From Saprospiraceae bacterium (GTDB lineage: Bacteria; Bacteroidota; Bacteroidia; Chitinophagales; Saprospiraceae), in the NCBI GenBank assembly GCA_013002475.1, contig JABDJM010000534.1, forward strand, positions 1 through 8,393: a stretch of 8,393 nt of DNA, given 5' to 3'. The notes beneath the pieces are model-generated. The model made no database searches, was not told the DNA's origin, and worked only from the letters and a program-made list of their open reading frames with translations. Positions within the stretch are counted from its first letter, which is position 1. Every line of letters begins with the position of its first letter. The translations under genes and the position numbers were made by a program. Shown here in pieces: positions 1 to 4,965 of the stretch.

Positions 1-648
1 GAAATATCTTTCGGCGATCGGATTTCCCTTTTCGGCAAATAGATTTCCCAGGAGGATCCAGGCATCGATCAGATCTGCATTAATTTCTGTTGCAGATTGG
101 AAGCTATTAATTGCCCGGGCTGTGTCACCGAGTTCCCTAAAATTCATACCCAGCATCATATAGCCCTCTGCTTCCTGAGGATCTATTTTTAGTACCTCAT
201 CCGCTGTCTTCATGGACTCCTCATACTGCTTCAGAATGAGCTGGAATTCGGAAAGCTTTAGAAGGGTAGGGATCCTTTCAGGAAAACGCTGGACAGCATT
301 GTGCATAGTATTAATGGCCATCCTGGAATTATAATTGTCCAGATAGACATCAGCCAGTAAGTGGAAATAACTTGTATTGTTGGAATCTCTCGAGATGGCT
401 TGCCGCAAGTCAGAGATGGCCTGATCGTAACCTTCAAGCTCGTGATACTTTTTTGCTCGCAGGAAGTATAAGCCTGGGTTGTCCGGATTTTCCAGAACAA
501 GTTGATTCAAGCTATCGAGCGTTGCATCTCCGGTCTTTAGGGCTTCAACTTCATTTATAGGCTCAGAATCCTTATTAAAAATATCAGTCCCAAAGATTCC
601 CCACAGCATTAAACCAAAGATCAGTATCAGAGGAAGATATTTTTTCAT
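1..648 (-). CDS. TPR-repeat protein, N-terminal part (runs off the left edge)
   Basis: The first 216 codons of a larger gene are present; the reading frame is open to base 1, so the C-terminus lies outside the window. Residues 1-24 are a hydrophobic segment after MKKY, fitting a signal peptide or membrane anchor; no lipobox cysteine is seen. From about residue 55 on the protein is a run of tetratricopeptide-like 34-residue units (about 55-88, 90-123, 125-156, 158-190, 192 onward), with typical signatures such as YDQAISDLRQAI, EAEGYMMLGMNF and ARAINSFQSA. TPR arrays act as protein-protein scaffolds, so this is probably an exported or periplasmic scaffold; no catalytic domain is visible and no partner can be named. 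The ATG at 648 is preceded by TAATTTTG on the minus strand (653-660), but this box is so close that the mRNA would be nearly leaderless and no TTG is found upstream, so the promoter is unproven. Divergent from the flavoprotein gene with a 48-base gap. Confidence 0.85.
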   Translation of the reverse strand, partial: MKKYLPLILIFGLMLWGIFGTDIFNKDSEPINEVEALKTGDATLDSLNQLVLENPDNPGLYFLRAKKYHELEGYDQAISDLRQAISRDSNNTSYFHLLADVYLDNYNSRMAINTMHNAVQRFPERIPTLLKLSEFQLILKQYEESMKTADEVLKIDPQEAEGYMMLGMNFRELGDTARAINSFQSATEINADLIDAWILLGNLFAEKGNPIAERYF

Positions 649-696
649 AGACCAAAATTAAGCATATTCGTTCTTTGTAGTCTTAAACCACGAAGC

Positions 697-1362
697 ATGG
701 AAGGAAATTATCCGATAGATGACAGAAATAAAGTAAAGAGAATTCCCAAGCGGGGGCATTATGACCGGGAAACGGTTTATGGCATCCTGAATGATGCCTT
801 TCTGGCTCATGTTTCTTTTATGATGGATGGGCAGCCCTTCATTATTCCAACGGCCTACGGCAGAAGGGGCGATGATCTGTATTTTCACGGAGCCACGACC
901 AGCAGATTGCTGGTCGCTTTGCAGACTGGAATTCCCACCTCGGTGGCGGTGACCCACCTGGATGGGATCGTCCTTGCCAGGTCTCTTTTTCATTCTTCCA
1001 TGAATTATCGTTCTGTAGTAGCCTTCGGGACGGCAACTCTCGTTGAAGATGCTGATGAAAAAATGGAAGCGCTGAAGATCATATCGGATCAGATCATGCC
1101 CGGACGATGGGAGGAGGCACGATTGCCAAACCCAAAGGAAATGAAAGCAACAACGGTTCTTAAGATGAAAATCGAAACCGCCTCTGCTAAGATCAGGACA
1201 GGTCCTCCCGGGGATGATAAAGATGATTACCAGCTTCCTATTTGGGCTGGAGTCTTACCCTGCAATTTGCAATATCAGGATGCCCAAACTGACCCGGATT
1301 CAATAAAAGATCTTCCCGTTTCGGCGAGCGTGATCACCTATTATCAGTCAAAAATTAATTAG
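697..1362 (+). CDS. Pyridoxamine 5'-phosphate oxidase family (NimA-like) flavin-binding protein
   Basis: 221 residues matching the NimA/COG3467 branch of the split-barrel FMN-binding superfamily. Hallmarks in order: RGHYDRETVYGIL (19-31), where the RGHYD motif opens the fold; HVSFMMDGQPFIIPTAYGR (38-56), two barrel strands with the conserved IPTxYGR; the FHGATTSRL turn (63-71), likely contacting the flavin phosphate; LARSLFHSSMNYRSVVAFGTA (93-113); and ASAKIRTGPPGDDKDDY (163-178) near the C-terminus. It is predicted to be a cytosolic dimeric FMN (or related cofactor) oxidoreductase or cofactor-binding protein. The NimA paralogues that reduce nitroimidazoles belong to the same superfamily, but the natural substrate of this subgroup is not established, so no reaction is assigned. 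The ATG at 697 precedes the conserved N-terminus without any long extension. The gene is followed after one base by the DinB-fold gene, implying cotranscription and probably coupled translation. No convincing promoter box is seen in the 48-base divergent gap. Confidence 0.9.
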   Translation: MEGNYPIDDRNKVKRIPKRGHYDRETVYGILNDAFLAHVSFMMDGQPFIIPTAYGRRGDDLYFHGATTSRLLVALQTGIPTSVAVTHLDGIVLARSLFHSSMNYRSVVAFGTATLVEDADEKMEALKIISDQIMPGRWEEARLPNPKEMKATTVLKMKIETASAKIRTGPPGDDKDDYQLPIWAGVLPCNLQYQDAQTDPDSIKDLPVSASVITYYQSKIN

Positions 1363-1363
1363 C

Positions 1364-1882
1364 ATGGCAAGTGGATTTCCCAAACCCTCAGAAACAAATG
1401 AATACTATTGGAAGTATATTTCTCTGGTTGATTCGGATGATATCGTAACTGCCTTGGAAGAACAATCCCAAAAGCTTGGAAGATTTTACCAGGCGATCCC
1501 AGAGGGAAAAAGAGGCTACGCCTATGCCGATGGAAAATGGAGTATCATGGGTTCCATTCTCCACGTGATCGACGCTGAACGCATCTTTGCTTACCGTCTT
1601 TTGCGCTTTGCCCGTGGTGATAATGCTGCATTACCGGGATTTGATCAGGATGCCTACATGGCTGACATCAATGAGGGCGCTCTTGATTGGAACCGCCTTT
1701 TTGATGAGTGGAGAAGTACGCGAGCTGCTACCATATCCCTGCTCAAGTCCATCCGACCCGACCAATGGGACAGACGCGGGACTGCTTCCGGACTTGAACA
1801 CACAGTGCGCGCGCTTGCTTACATGCTCGCGGGTCATGAATTACACCACTACAAGATTATAGAGGAAAGGTATCTGGATTAA
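1364..1882 (+). CDS. DinB-family (DinB_2-like) putative metalloenzyme
   Basis: 172 residues, the usual length for the DinB/YfiT four-helix-bundle superfamily. The segment from about residue 30 to 170 carries the family pattern: ADGKWSIMGSILHVIDAER (55-73), with His67 as first metal ligand; a central stretch FDEWRSTRAATISLLKSI (113-130); and AGHELHHYKIIEERYL (156-171), whose His158 and His162 provide the remaining ligands of the His triad. Family members bind Ni or Zn; characterised relatives are thiol S-transferases using bacillithiol or mycothiol, or maleylpyruvate isomerases. The substrate here cannot be read from sequence. The start codon lies one base after the stop of the NimA-like gene, so the two are probably one transcript and may cooperate in detoxification or redox chemistry (inference). 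The stop codon overlaps the stop of the convergent acetyltransferase gene by four bases. Confidence 0.88.
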   Translation: MASGFPKPSETNEYYWKYISLVDSDDIVTALEEQSQKLGRFYQAIPEGKRGYAYADGKWSIMGSILHVIDAERIFAYRLLRFARGDNAALPGFDQDAYMADINEGALDWNRLFDEWRSTRAATISLLKSIRPDQWDRRGTASGLEHTVRALAYMLAGHELHHYKIIEERYLD

Positions 1883-1890
1883 AGATCCAG
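1874..1890. other. Stem-loop at convergent overlapping stop codons
   Basis: CTGGAT (1874-1879) and ATCCAG (1885-1890) are perfect inverted arms around the loop TAAAG. The plus-strand TAA stop (1880-1882) lies in the loop and the minus-strand stop (1879-1881) overlaps it. No T-run follows on either strand, so it is not a classical intrinsic terminator, although it sits where the two converging transcripts must end. Confidence 0.45.
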
Positions 1891-2355
1891 GAGGTAAAAA
1901 TCATCGCAACTGGAATGTCCGGTATTTCCCTGCGCGCAGCTTAGTTGCCGGAAGCCGAAACTTGTGTAAAGTCCTACAGCCTGTTTCATCGATTGTAGGG
2001 TTTCCAGATACATCTGTTTGTATCCAATTTCTTTGGCTGTCTGGATGCAGTCGGTAAGCATTTTTTTGCCAAATCCCTTACCACGAAGCTCAGAGAGGAA
2101 ATACATTTTTTGCAGCTCGCAGATAGAATCCTCTCCACCTTTCAGGGGAGCCACACCACCGCATCCCTGGAGCTTTTGTCCATCATCTATAACCAAAAAG
2201 AAATGCCCGGGATTCTGAAAATGTTCGAACATGGTATCGATCTCTGGATCCAAAATTGAATAGCCTTCTCCCACGGCACCAAATTCTGTCATCACCTTTC
2301 GGATGATGGCTGCCACCTGATCATTATCCTTTTGAAGTATTCGACGGATTTCCAT
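1879..2355 (-). CDS. GNAT-family N-acetyltransferase
   Basis: 158 residues, one GNAT domain. The acetyl-CoA-binding motif A is clear: the strand ELQKMYFLSEL (80-90), then RGKGFGKKML (91-100), fitting the R/Q-x-x-G-x-G/A pyrophosphate-binding loop. Motif B follows as IGYKQMYLETLQSMKQAVGLYTSFGF in outline (110-135), with the typical A-x-x-L-Y-x-x-x-G-F ending. The C-terminus has GHSSCDDFYLLDL (146-158), resembling a subgroup of small acetyltransferases ending in a cysteine-aspartate loop and FYxLxL. The acceptor could be a small amine, an amino acid or a protein amino group; nothing in the context decides. The ATG at 2355 is the natural start because MEIRRILQKD is the first beta strand of the fold. 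A terminator lies between this gene and the upstream DUF937 gene, so it needs its own promoter; only a weak TATTTTTA match is near the start. The 3' end overlaps the DinB-family gene by four bases, tail to tail. Confidence 0.92.
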   Translation of the reverse strand: MEIRRILQKDNDQVAAIIRKVMTEFGAVGEGYSILDPEIDTMFEHFQNPGHFFLVIDDGQKLQGCGGVAPLKGGEDSICELQKMYFLSELRGKGFGKKMLTDCIQTAKEIGYKQMYLETLQSMKQAVGLYTSFGFRQLSCAQGNTGHSSCDDFYLLDL

Positions 2356-2361
2356 TTAGAT

Positions 2362-2400
2362 AAAAATAAAAAACTCCTTTTCGTCTTGTACGAAAAGGAG
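2362..2400 (-). terminator. Strong intrinsic terminator downstream of the DUF937 gene
   Basis: The arms CTCCTTTTCGT (2374-2384) and ACGAAAAGGAG (2390-2400) form a perfect 11-bp stem with a 5-base loop. Read on the minus strand the stem is followed by TTTTTTATTTTT. It lies 23 bases past the stop of the DUF937 gene and insulates the acetyltransferase gene. On the plus strand no T-run follows. Confidence 0.9.
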
Positions 2401-2423
2401 CTTAATTCTATATCTCAGAGAGA

Positions 2424-3029
2424 TTATCTTCTTAGAAATTTGCTGAAAATATTCATTCCAATGCCAGCGACATCATCCATGATACTTCCATCTCCGTCTC
2501 GGTCGAGAAGTTTTCCAACTAAGCCCATTTCAGGTCTTTCTTTAGAAGCTGAAACAGTTTCTGTTAGCATACCTGCTAGGCCGCTAACGTCTAGTCCCTG
2601 TGTCTTTTTCTGACGACCTAAGGTTCCTAAAACCATTGGTGCTAGCATGCTCATCAAAGAGCCTGTTTTGCTGCTGTCCAGACCACTCATCTGACTGATC
2701 ATATCAATGGCTCCAGACTGCTTTCCTCCTAGAATGTGTTTTAGGATTCCAGCTCCGTTCATCATGTTATTGTTGCTTGGCTGAGTCTGACCACCTAAAA
2801 ATCCTCCCAGGTTGTCTAGAATACTACCATCATGGTCTCTGTCAAGAGCGTTGTTCAGTGACTCCGCACCTTTAGGATCAGCGGCATTACGCGCAAGAGC
2901 TCCCATGAGGGTTGAAAAAATACCAGAAGCAGCTGCTGTGGTTTGGGATTTGTCAGCACCTAATTGCTGGCTTAATTGATCTACAAGGCCTTCAGACATT
3001 TGACCCTGAAGTAAATCGAGAATATTCAT
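2424..3029 (-). CDS. DUF937-family protein with two duplicated units and EF-hand-like loops
   Basis: 201 residues, low-complexity helical sequence rich in Gly, Met, Ser and Leu, typical of DUF937 (YidB-like) proteins, whose function is not established. The protein is an internal duplication. Unit 1 (about 1-80) has LSQQLGADKSQTTAAASGIF (19-38) and ends in DRDHDGSILDN (63-73). Unit 2 (about 93-200) has the matching SQMSGLDSSKTGSLMSMLAP (112-131) and ends in DRDGDGSIMDD (176-186). Both loops follow the DxDxDGxIxD calcium-binding pattern of dockerin and EF-hand loops, so calcium binding is plausible but untested. No signal peptide or membrane segment is seen; the start MNILDLL matches the usual family N-terminus. 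Codons ending in T (GGT, GCT, CGT) are common, and the gene ends in a very strong terminator, together hinting at good expression (inference). It diverges from the Pycsar-TM gene across a 218-base spacer. Confidence 0.85.
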   Translation of the reverse strand: MNILDLLQGQMSEGLVDQLSQQLGADKSQTTAAASGIFSTLMGALARNAADPKGAESLNNALDRDHDGSILDNLGGFLGGQTQPSNNNMMNGAGILKHILGGKQSGAIDMISQMSGLDSSKTGSLMSMLAPMVLGTLGRQKKTQGLDVSGLAGMLTETVSASKERPEMGLVGKLLDRDGDGSIMDDVAGIGMNIFSKFLRR

Positions 3030-3066
3030 CTACAAAATTTTACGGTAAAGAAATTTATTTGCTTGG

Positions 3067-3096
3067 CCTTCGAATCCCTGAGAACAGGTTTGAAGG
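3067..3096 (-). repeat. Imperfect hairpin in the probable DUF937 leader
   Basis: CCTTCGAA (3067-3074) pairs with TTTGAAGG (3089-3096, one G-T pair), then a one-base bulge and two more C-G pairs close a 9-base loop. It lies about 40-65 bases upstream of the DUF937 start. Function unknown. Confidence 0.35.
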
Positions 3097-3099
3097 GGT

Positions 3100-3114
3100 T
3101 AGGTAATATACCTA
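3100..3114. promoter_or_regulatory. Palindrome TAGGTA-ATA-TACCTA, possible operator
   Basis: A perfect 6-bp inverted repeat with a 3-base centre, located in the divergent spacer. The size and symmetry fit a dimeric repressor site, but no regulator gene is nearby and no second copy was found. Confidence 0.3.
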
Positions 3115-3216
3115 TTTATTGTGGTACAAATTCGATTCCAATTCTACTATTGCTACCATATTCTAGACGGGAATTATTCGGTAAAGTCACCTAAGACCTT
3201 CTTTTTCAATTTTTTG

Positions 3217-3240
3217 GGGCAACCTGCCGGTAAATTGCCC
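3217..3240 (+). repeat. Hairpin GGGCAA/TTGCCC just before the Pycsar-TM reading frame
   Basis: GGGCAA (3217-3222) and TTGCCC (3235-3240) flank a 12-base loop and end seven bases before the TTG at 3248. If transcribed it would lie beside or within the translation start region. No T-run follows, so it is not a terminator on either strand. Confidence 0.3.
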
Positions 3241-3247
3241 GTTTGGA

Positions 3248-4516
3248 TTGCTGAGGGTTTTGGATTTTCTTTGTGTTAAGCATAAAATTACCTTGAACGA
3301 GCCAGGAACTATCTTTTTTGAACCCCTGTCAGGAGATGATCTCCCTGATATTCCTGCATTGCAGGATGCTCAGAAATATTTGATCAAATGGTATAATGAA
3401 CATACCGATGCCCGTCACGTTTTTTTCAATTACAATCGGGTTGAACAAGTTCTGAAAAATGCACTCTTTCTATCCAAGGAGGAAAGAATTTCCCCAGATG
3501 ATCTCAAGATATTATTGTTGGCCTCTGCCTTTAGCGAGGTGGATCGCGCAAACCCTGAGGAAAGCGCCAAAGCTGTTTGGGATCTTTTTGCCAATGAGTG
3601 GGAATATAATTCTCAGGATTACGCCCCGGTAGGGGAGATCCTCGGTCAATTAAAGAATGAAGAAAACCAATCTCTCCTTGTTAACCTGATCAGGGATGCT
3701 CAGATGGGGAGTACATATTCTGCGGAATTTGAACATACTCATCCACTGAGAAGGCTGGAATTAGAATTGCTTAATCAAAAAGAGTTTTCAAACTTAGAGT
3801 GGAACGAGCTCCTCTATCAGGATTTATTAAAAGCGGGTTATAAAACTCCCGCCGGAAGAAGAACTTTTGGAGCCCTTTTGTCAAGACATCTTTTAGAAAA
3901 GAAAAATAAGGCTCAGCGGCTTTTACAAAAGCAAAAAAGCAGTACAGGTATTTTGGCCGGTGAAGCATTTGAAGGGATTGAAAAAAAAATACCCAATTCT
4001 GCTATTCAAACATTCTTTCGAACAAATTATCGCAACCATATCAATCTAAGCTCCATCGCGGATACCAAGGCCAACATCATGATCTCGGTAAATGCAATTT
4101 TGATTTCCGTGGTGATTTCCATTTTGAGTTACCGGAACATCCCAGAGGCTAAGCCGATTGTTCTATTGCCTGTGGTAATATTTTTGGTTACCGGTTTGAC
4201 TTCCCTAATTTTTGCGGTCCTCTCCATTCGTCCCAAGGTCACCGCTCTAAATACTGAGGAAAAGGATATGTCGGAGATACGTAAGAATATCCTGTTCTTC
4301 GGAAATTTTGTGAACCTATCTCTAGGGCAGTTCGAAGAAGCAATGGATACTGTACTACGGGATGGACAGTTGCTATATGGAAACATGGTTCGGGACATTT
4401 ACCACCTTGGAAAAGTATTGGATAAAAAGTATCGTTACCTGACGCTGTCATACAATATTTTTATGGTAGGGTTTGTCGCTACAGTACTCACCTTTCTTAT
4501 CGTGATATTTTCCTGA
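3248..4516 (+). CDS. Pycsar-TM-type effector family protein with degenerate HD domain
   Basis: 422 residues from the TTG at 3248; the true start is unsettled because the first in-frame ATG is codon 153 (M in DAQMGS), so initiation must be at a non-ATG codon (TTG 3248, TTG 3293, ATT 3350 and TTG 3359 are candidates). Residues about 40-230 align in my reading with the HD phosphohydrolase domain that many Bacteroidota fuse to this family, but the metal ligands are mostly replaced: the YHNxxHT motif reads FFNYNRV (59-65), the HD pair reads Ser96-Glu97 in SAFSEVD, and DAD reads D150-A-Q152. Residues about 250-422 are the Pycsar effector transmembrane module (DUF5706-like): RNHINLSSIADTKANIMIS (262-280) leads into TM1 (about 276-294), TM2 is about 303-326, then a soluble loop with FFGNFVNLSL (350-359) and VRDIYHLGKVLDKKYRYL (381-398), and TM3 about 403-421 at the very end. 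In Pycsar systems such effectors respond to cyclic CMP/UMP and damage the inner membrane; no nucleotide cyclase is in this window. The gene ends directly against the convergent lipoprotein gene. Confidence 0.85.
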   Translation: MLRVLDFLCVKHKITLNEPGTIFFEPLSGDDLPDIPALQDAQKYLIKWYNEHTDARHVFFNYNRVEQVLKNALFLSKEERISPDDLKILLLASAFSEVDRANPEESAKAVWDLFANEWEYNSQDYAPVGEILGQLKNEENQSLLVNLIRDAQMGSTYSAEFEHTHPLRRLELELLNQKEFSNLEWNELLYQDLLKAGYKTPAGRRTFGALLSRHLLEKKNKAQRLLQKQKSSTGILAGEAFEGIEKKIPNSAIQTFFRTNYRNHINLSSIADTKANIMISVNAILISVVISILSYRNIPEAKPIVLLPVVIFLVTGLTSLIFAVLSIRPKVTALNTEEKDMSEIRKNILFFGNFVNLSLGQFEEAMDTVLRDGQLLYGNMVRDIYHLGKVLDKKYRYLTLSYNIFMVGFVATVLTFLIVIFS

Positions 4517-4837
4517 TCAGTAGTCCAGGTACACACGGCTCTCTTCACAAACAAATACATCATAGTTTCCTTCCCACCGGTGGATACCTGCATTTCCATA
4601 AAATGAGTAAAATCCATCTGGAAGGATTACACATTGGTCCGAATAAGCCCAGACATCAATATTTACGCCGGCCGTTCGGACAAAGATGTCCCGGTCAGTG
4701 TAGTTTACGAAACAAACCGTGCCGGTATAATTGTATTCACAGGCCGGACCATTCCAATTATCGTCATCAAAATCAACGATACAAGAGCTAAGTCCAATTA
4801 TGCTCATTAGTGTGAGGATCGCAATTAGATTTTTCAT
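4517..4837 (-). CDS. Small cysteine-containing lipoprotein, function unknown
   Basis: 106 residues. MKNLIAILTLMSIIGLSSC is a type II signal peptide with lipobox GLSSC, so Cys19 would be lipidated and the mature protein is 88 residues. Directly after it comes IVDFDDDN, an acidic cluster resembling the lipoprotein export signals that send Bacteroidota lipoproteins to the cell surface; surface exposure is an inference. The mature part has four further cysteines (33, 42, 69, 97), enough for two disulfides, and is rich in Tyr, Trp, Asp and Asn with short beta-type segments such as TGTVCFVNYTDRDIFVR (38-54), suggesting a compact beta fold. I recognise no named family. Its stop codon abuts that of the Pycsar-TM gene with no gap. 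The leader contains two interlocking inverted repeats reaching the start codon, suggesting that translation may be controlled by RNA structure. No clear TAnnTTTG box was found upstream. Confidence 0.78.
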   Translation of the reverse strand: MKNLIAILTLMSIIGLSSCIVDFDDDNWNGPACEYNYTGTVCFVNYTDRDIFVRTAGVNIDVWAYSDQCVILPDGFYSFYGNAGIHRWEGNYDVFVCEESRVYLDY

Positions 4838-4903
4838 AATGGCTTTTTCCCAAGGACGGTTAAAGCCTAAGTTATTGCACAGCCATTAAGAAAAGATTAA
4901 CCG
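4837..4903 (-). promoter_or_regulatory. Interlocking inverted repeats over the lipoprotein start codon (possible pseudoknot)
   Basis: Two perfect inverted repeats are interleaved in the minus-strand leader. Repeat B: TTAACCG (4897-4903) with CGGTTAA (4857-4863), 7 bp. Repeat A: AGCCATTA (4881-4888) with TAATGGCT (4837-4844), 8 bp, whose leader-proximal arm ends on the A of the ATG. The order B-A-B-A is the topology of an H-type pseudoknot, or of two mutually exclusive hairpins. Pairing of A would mask the initiation region. No known riboswitch class is recognised. Confidence 0.4.
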
Positions 4904-4917
4904 GAAAGTAAGTTGGG

Positions 4918-4965
4918 GCTTTGCTTTTAACGAGTTATTAGGAGATCAACTCGAAAAAACAAAGC
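4918..4965 (-). repeat. Long imperfect inverted repeat across the NYN-gene stop codon
   Basis: GCTTTG (4918-4923) pairs with CAAAGC (4960-4965), TTTT (4925-4928) with the A-run 4954-4959, and CGAGTT (4931-4936) with AACTCG (4948-4953), around an 11-base loop. One arm encodes the last residues of the NYN protein and the other lies in the 3' untranslated part. No T-run follows on the minus strand, so it may be a weak terminator or an mRNA 3'-end structure. Confidence 0.45.

Larger units (their letters stand above)
3030..3247. other. Divergent intergenic region between the DUF937 and Pycsar-TM genes
   Basis: No gene is seen here. It must hold promoters for both neighbours, but no full TTG/TAnnTTTG pair could be identified; TAAATTTC upstream of the DUF937 start on the minus strand is a 7-of-8 match only. 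It contains three inverted repeats listed separately. Confidence 0.6.

Noticed and set aside
258..500. Open frame of 80 codons inside the TPR gene, minus strand
   Set aside because: It is out of frame with the TPR repeats, which read continuously from 648 to base 1, and its translation has no family features.
658..993. Open frame of 111 codons antisense to the NimA-like gene
   Set aside because: The plus-strand frame matches a well-conserved family over its whole length; the antisense translation shows no domain.
4603..4791. Plus-strand frame of 62 codons opposite the lipoprotein gene
   Set aside because: The minus-strand product has a textbook lipoprotein signal and spaced cysteines; the plus-strand product is basic and without features.
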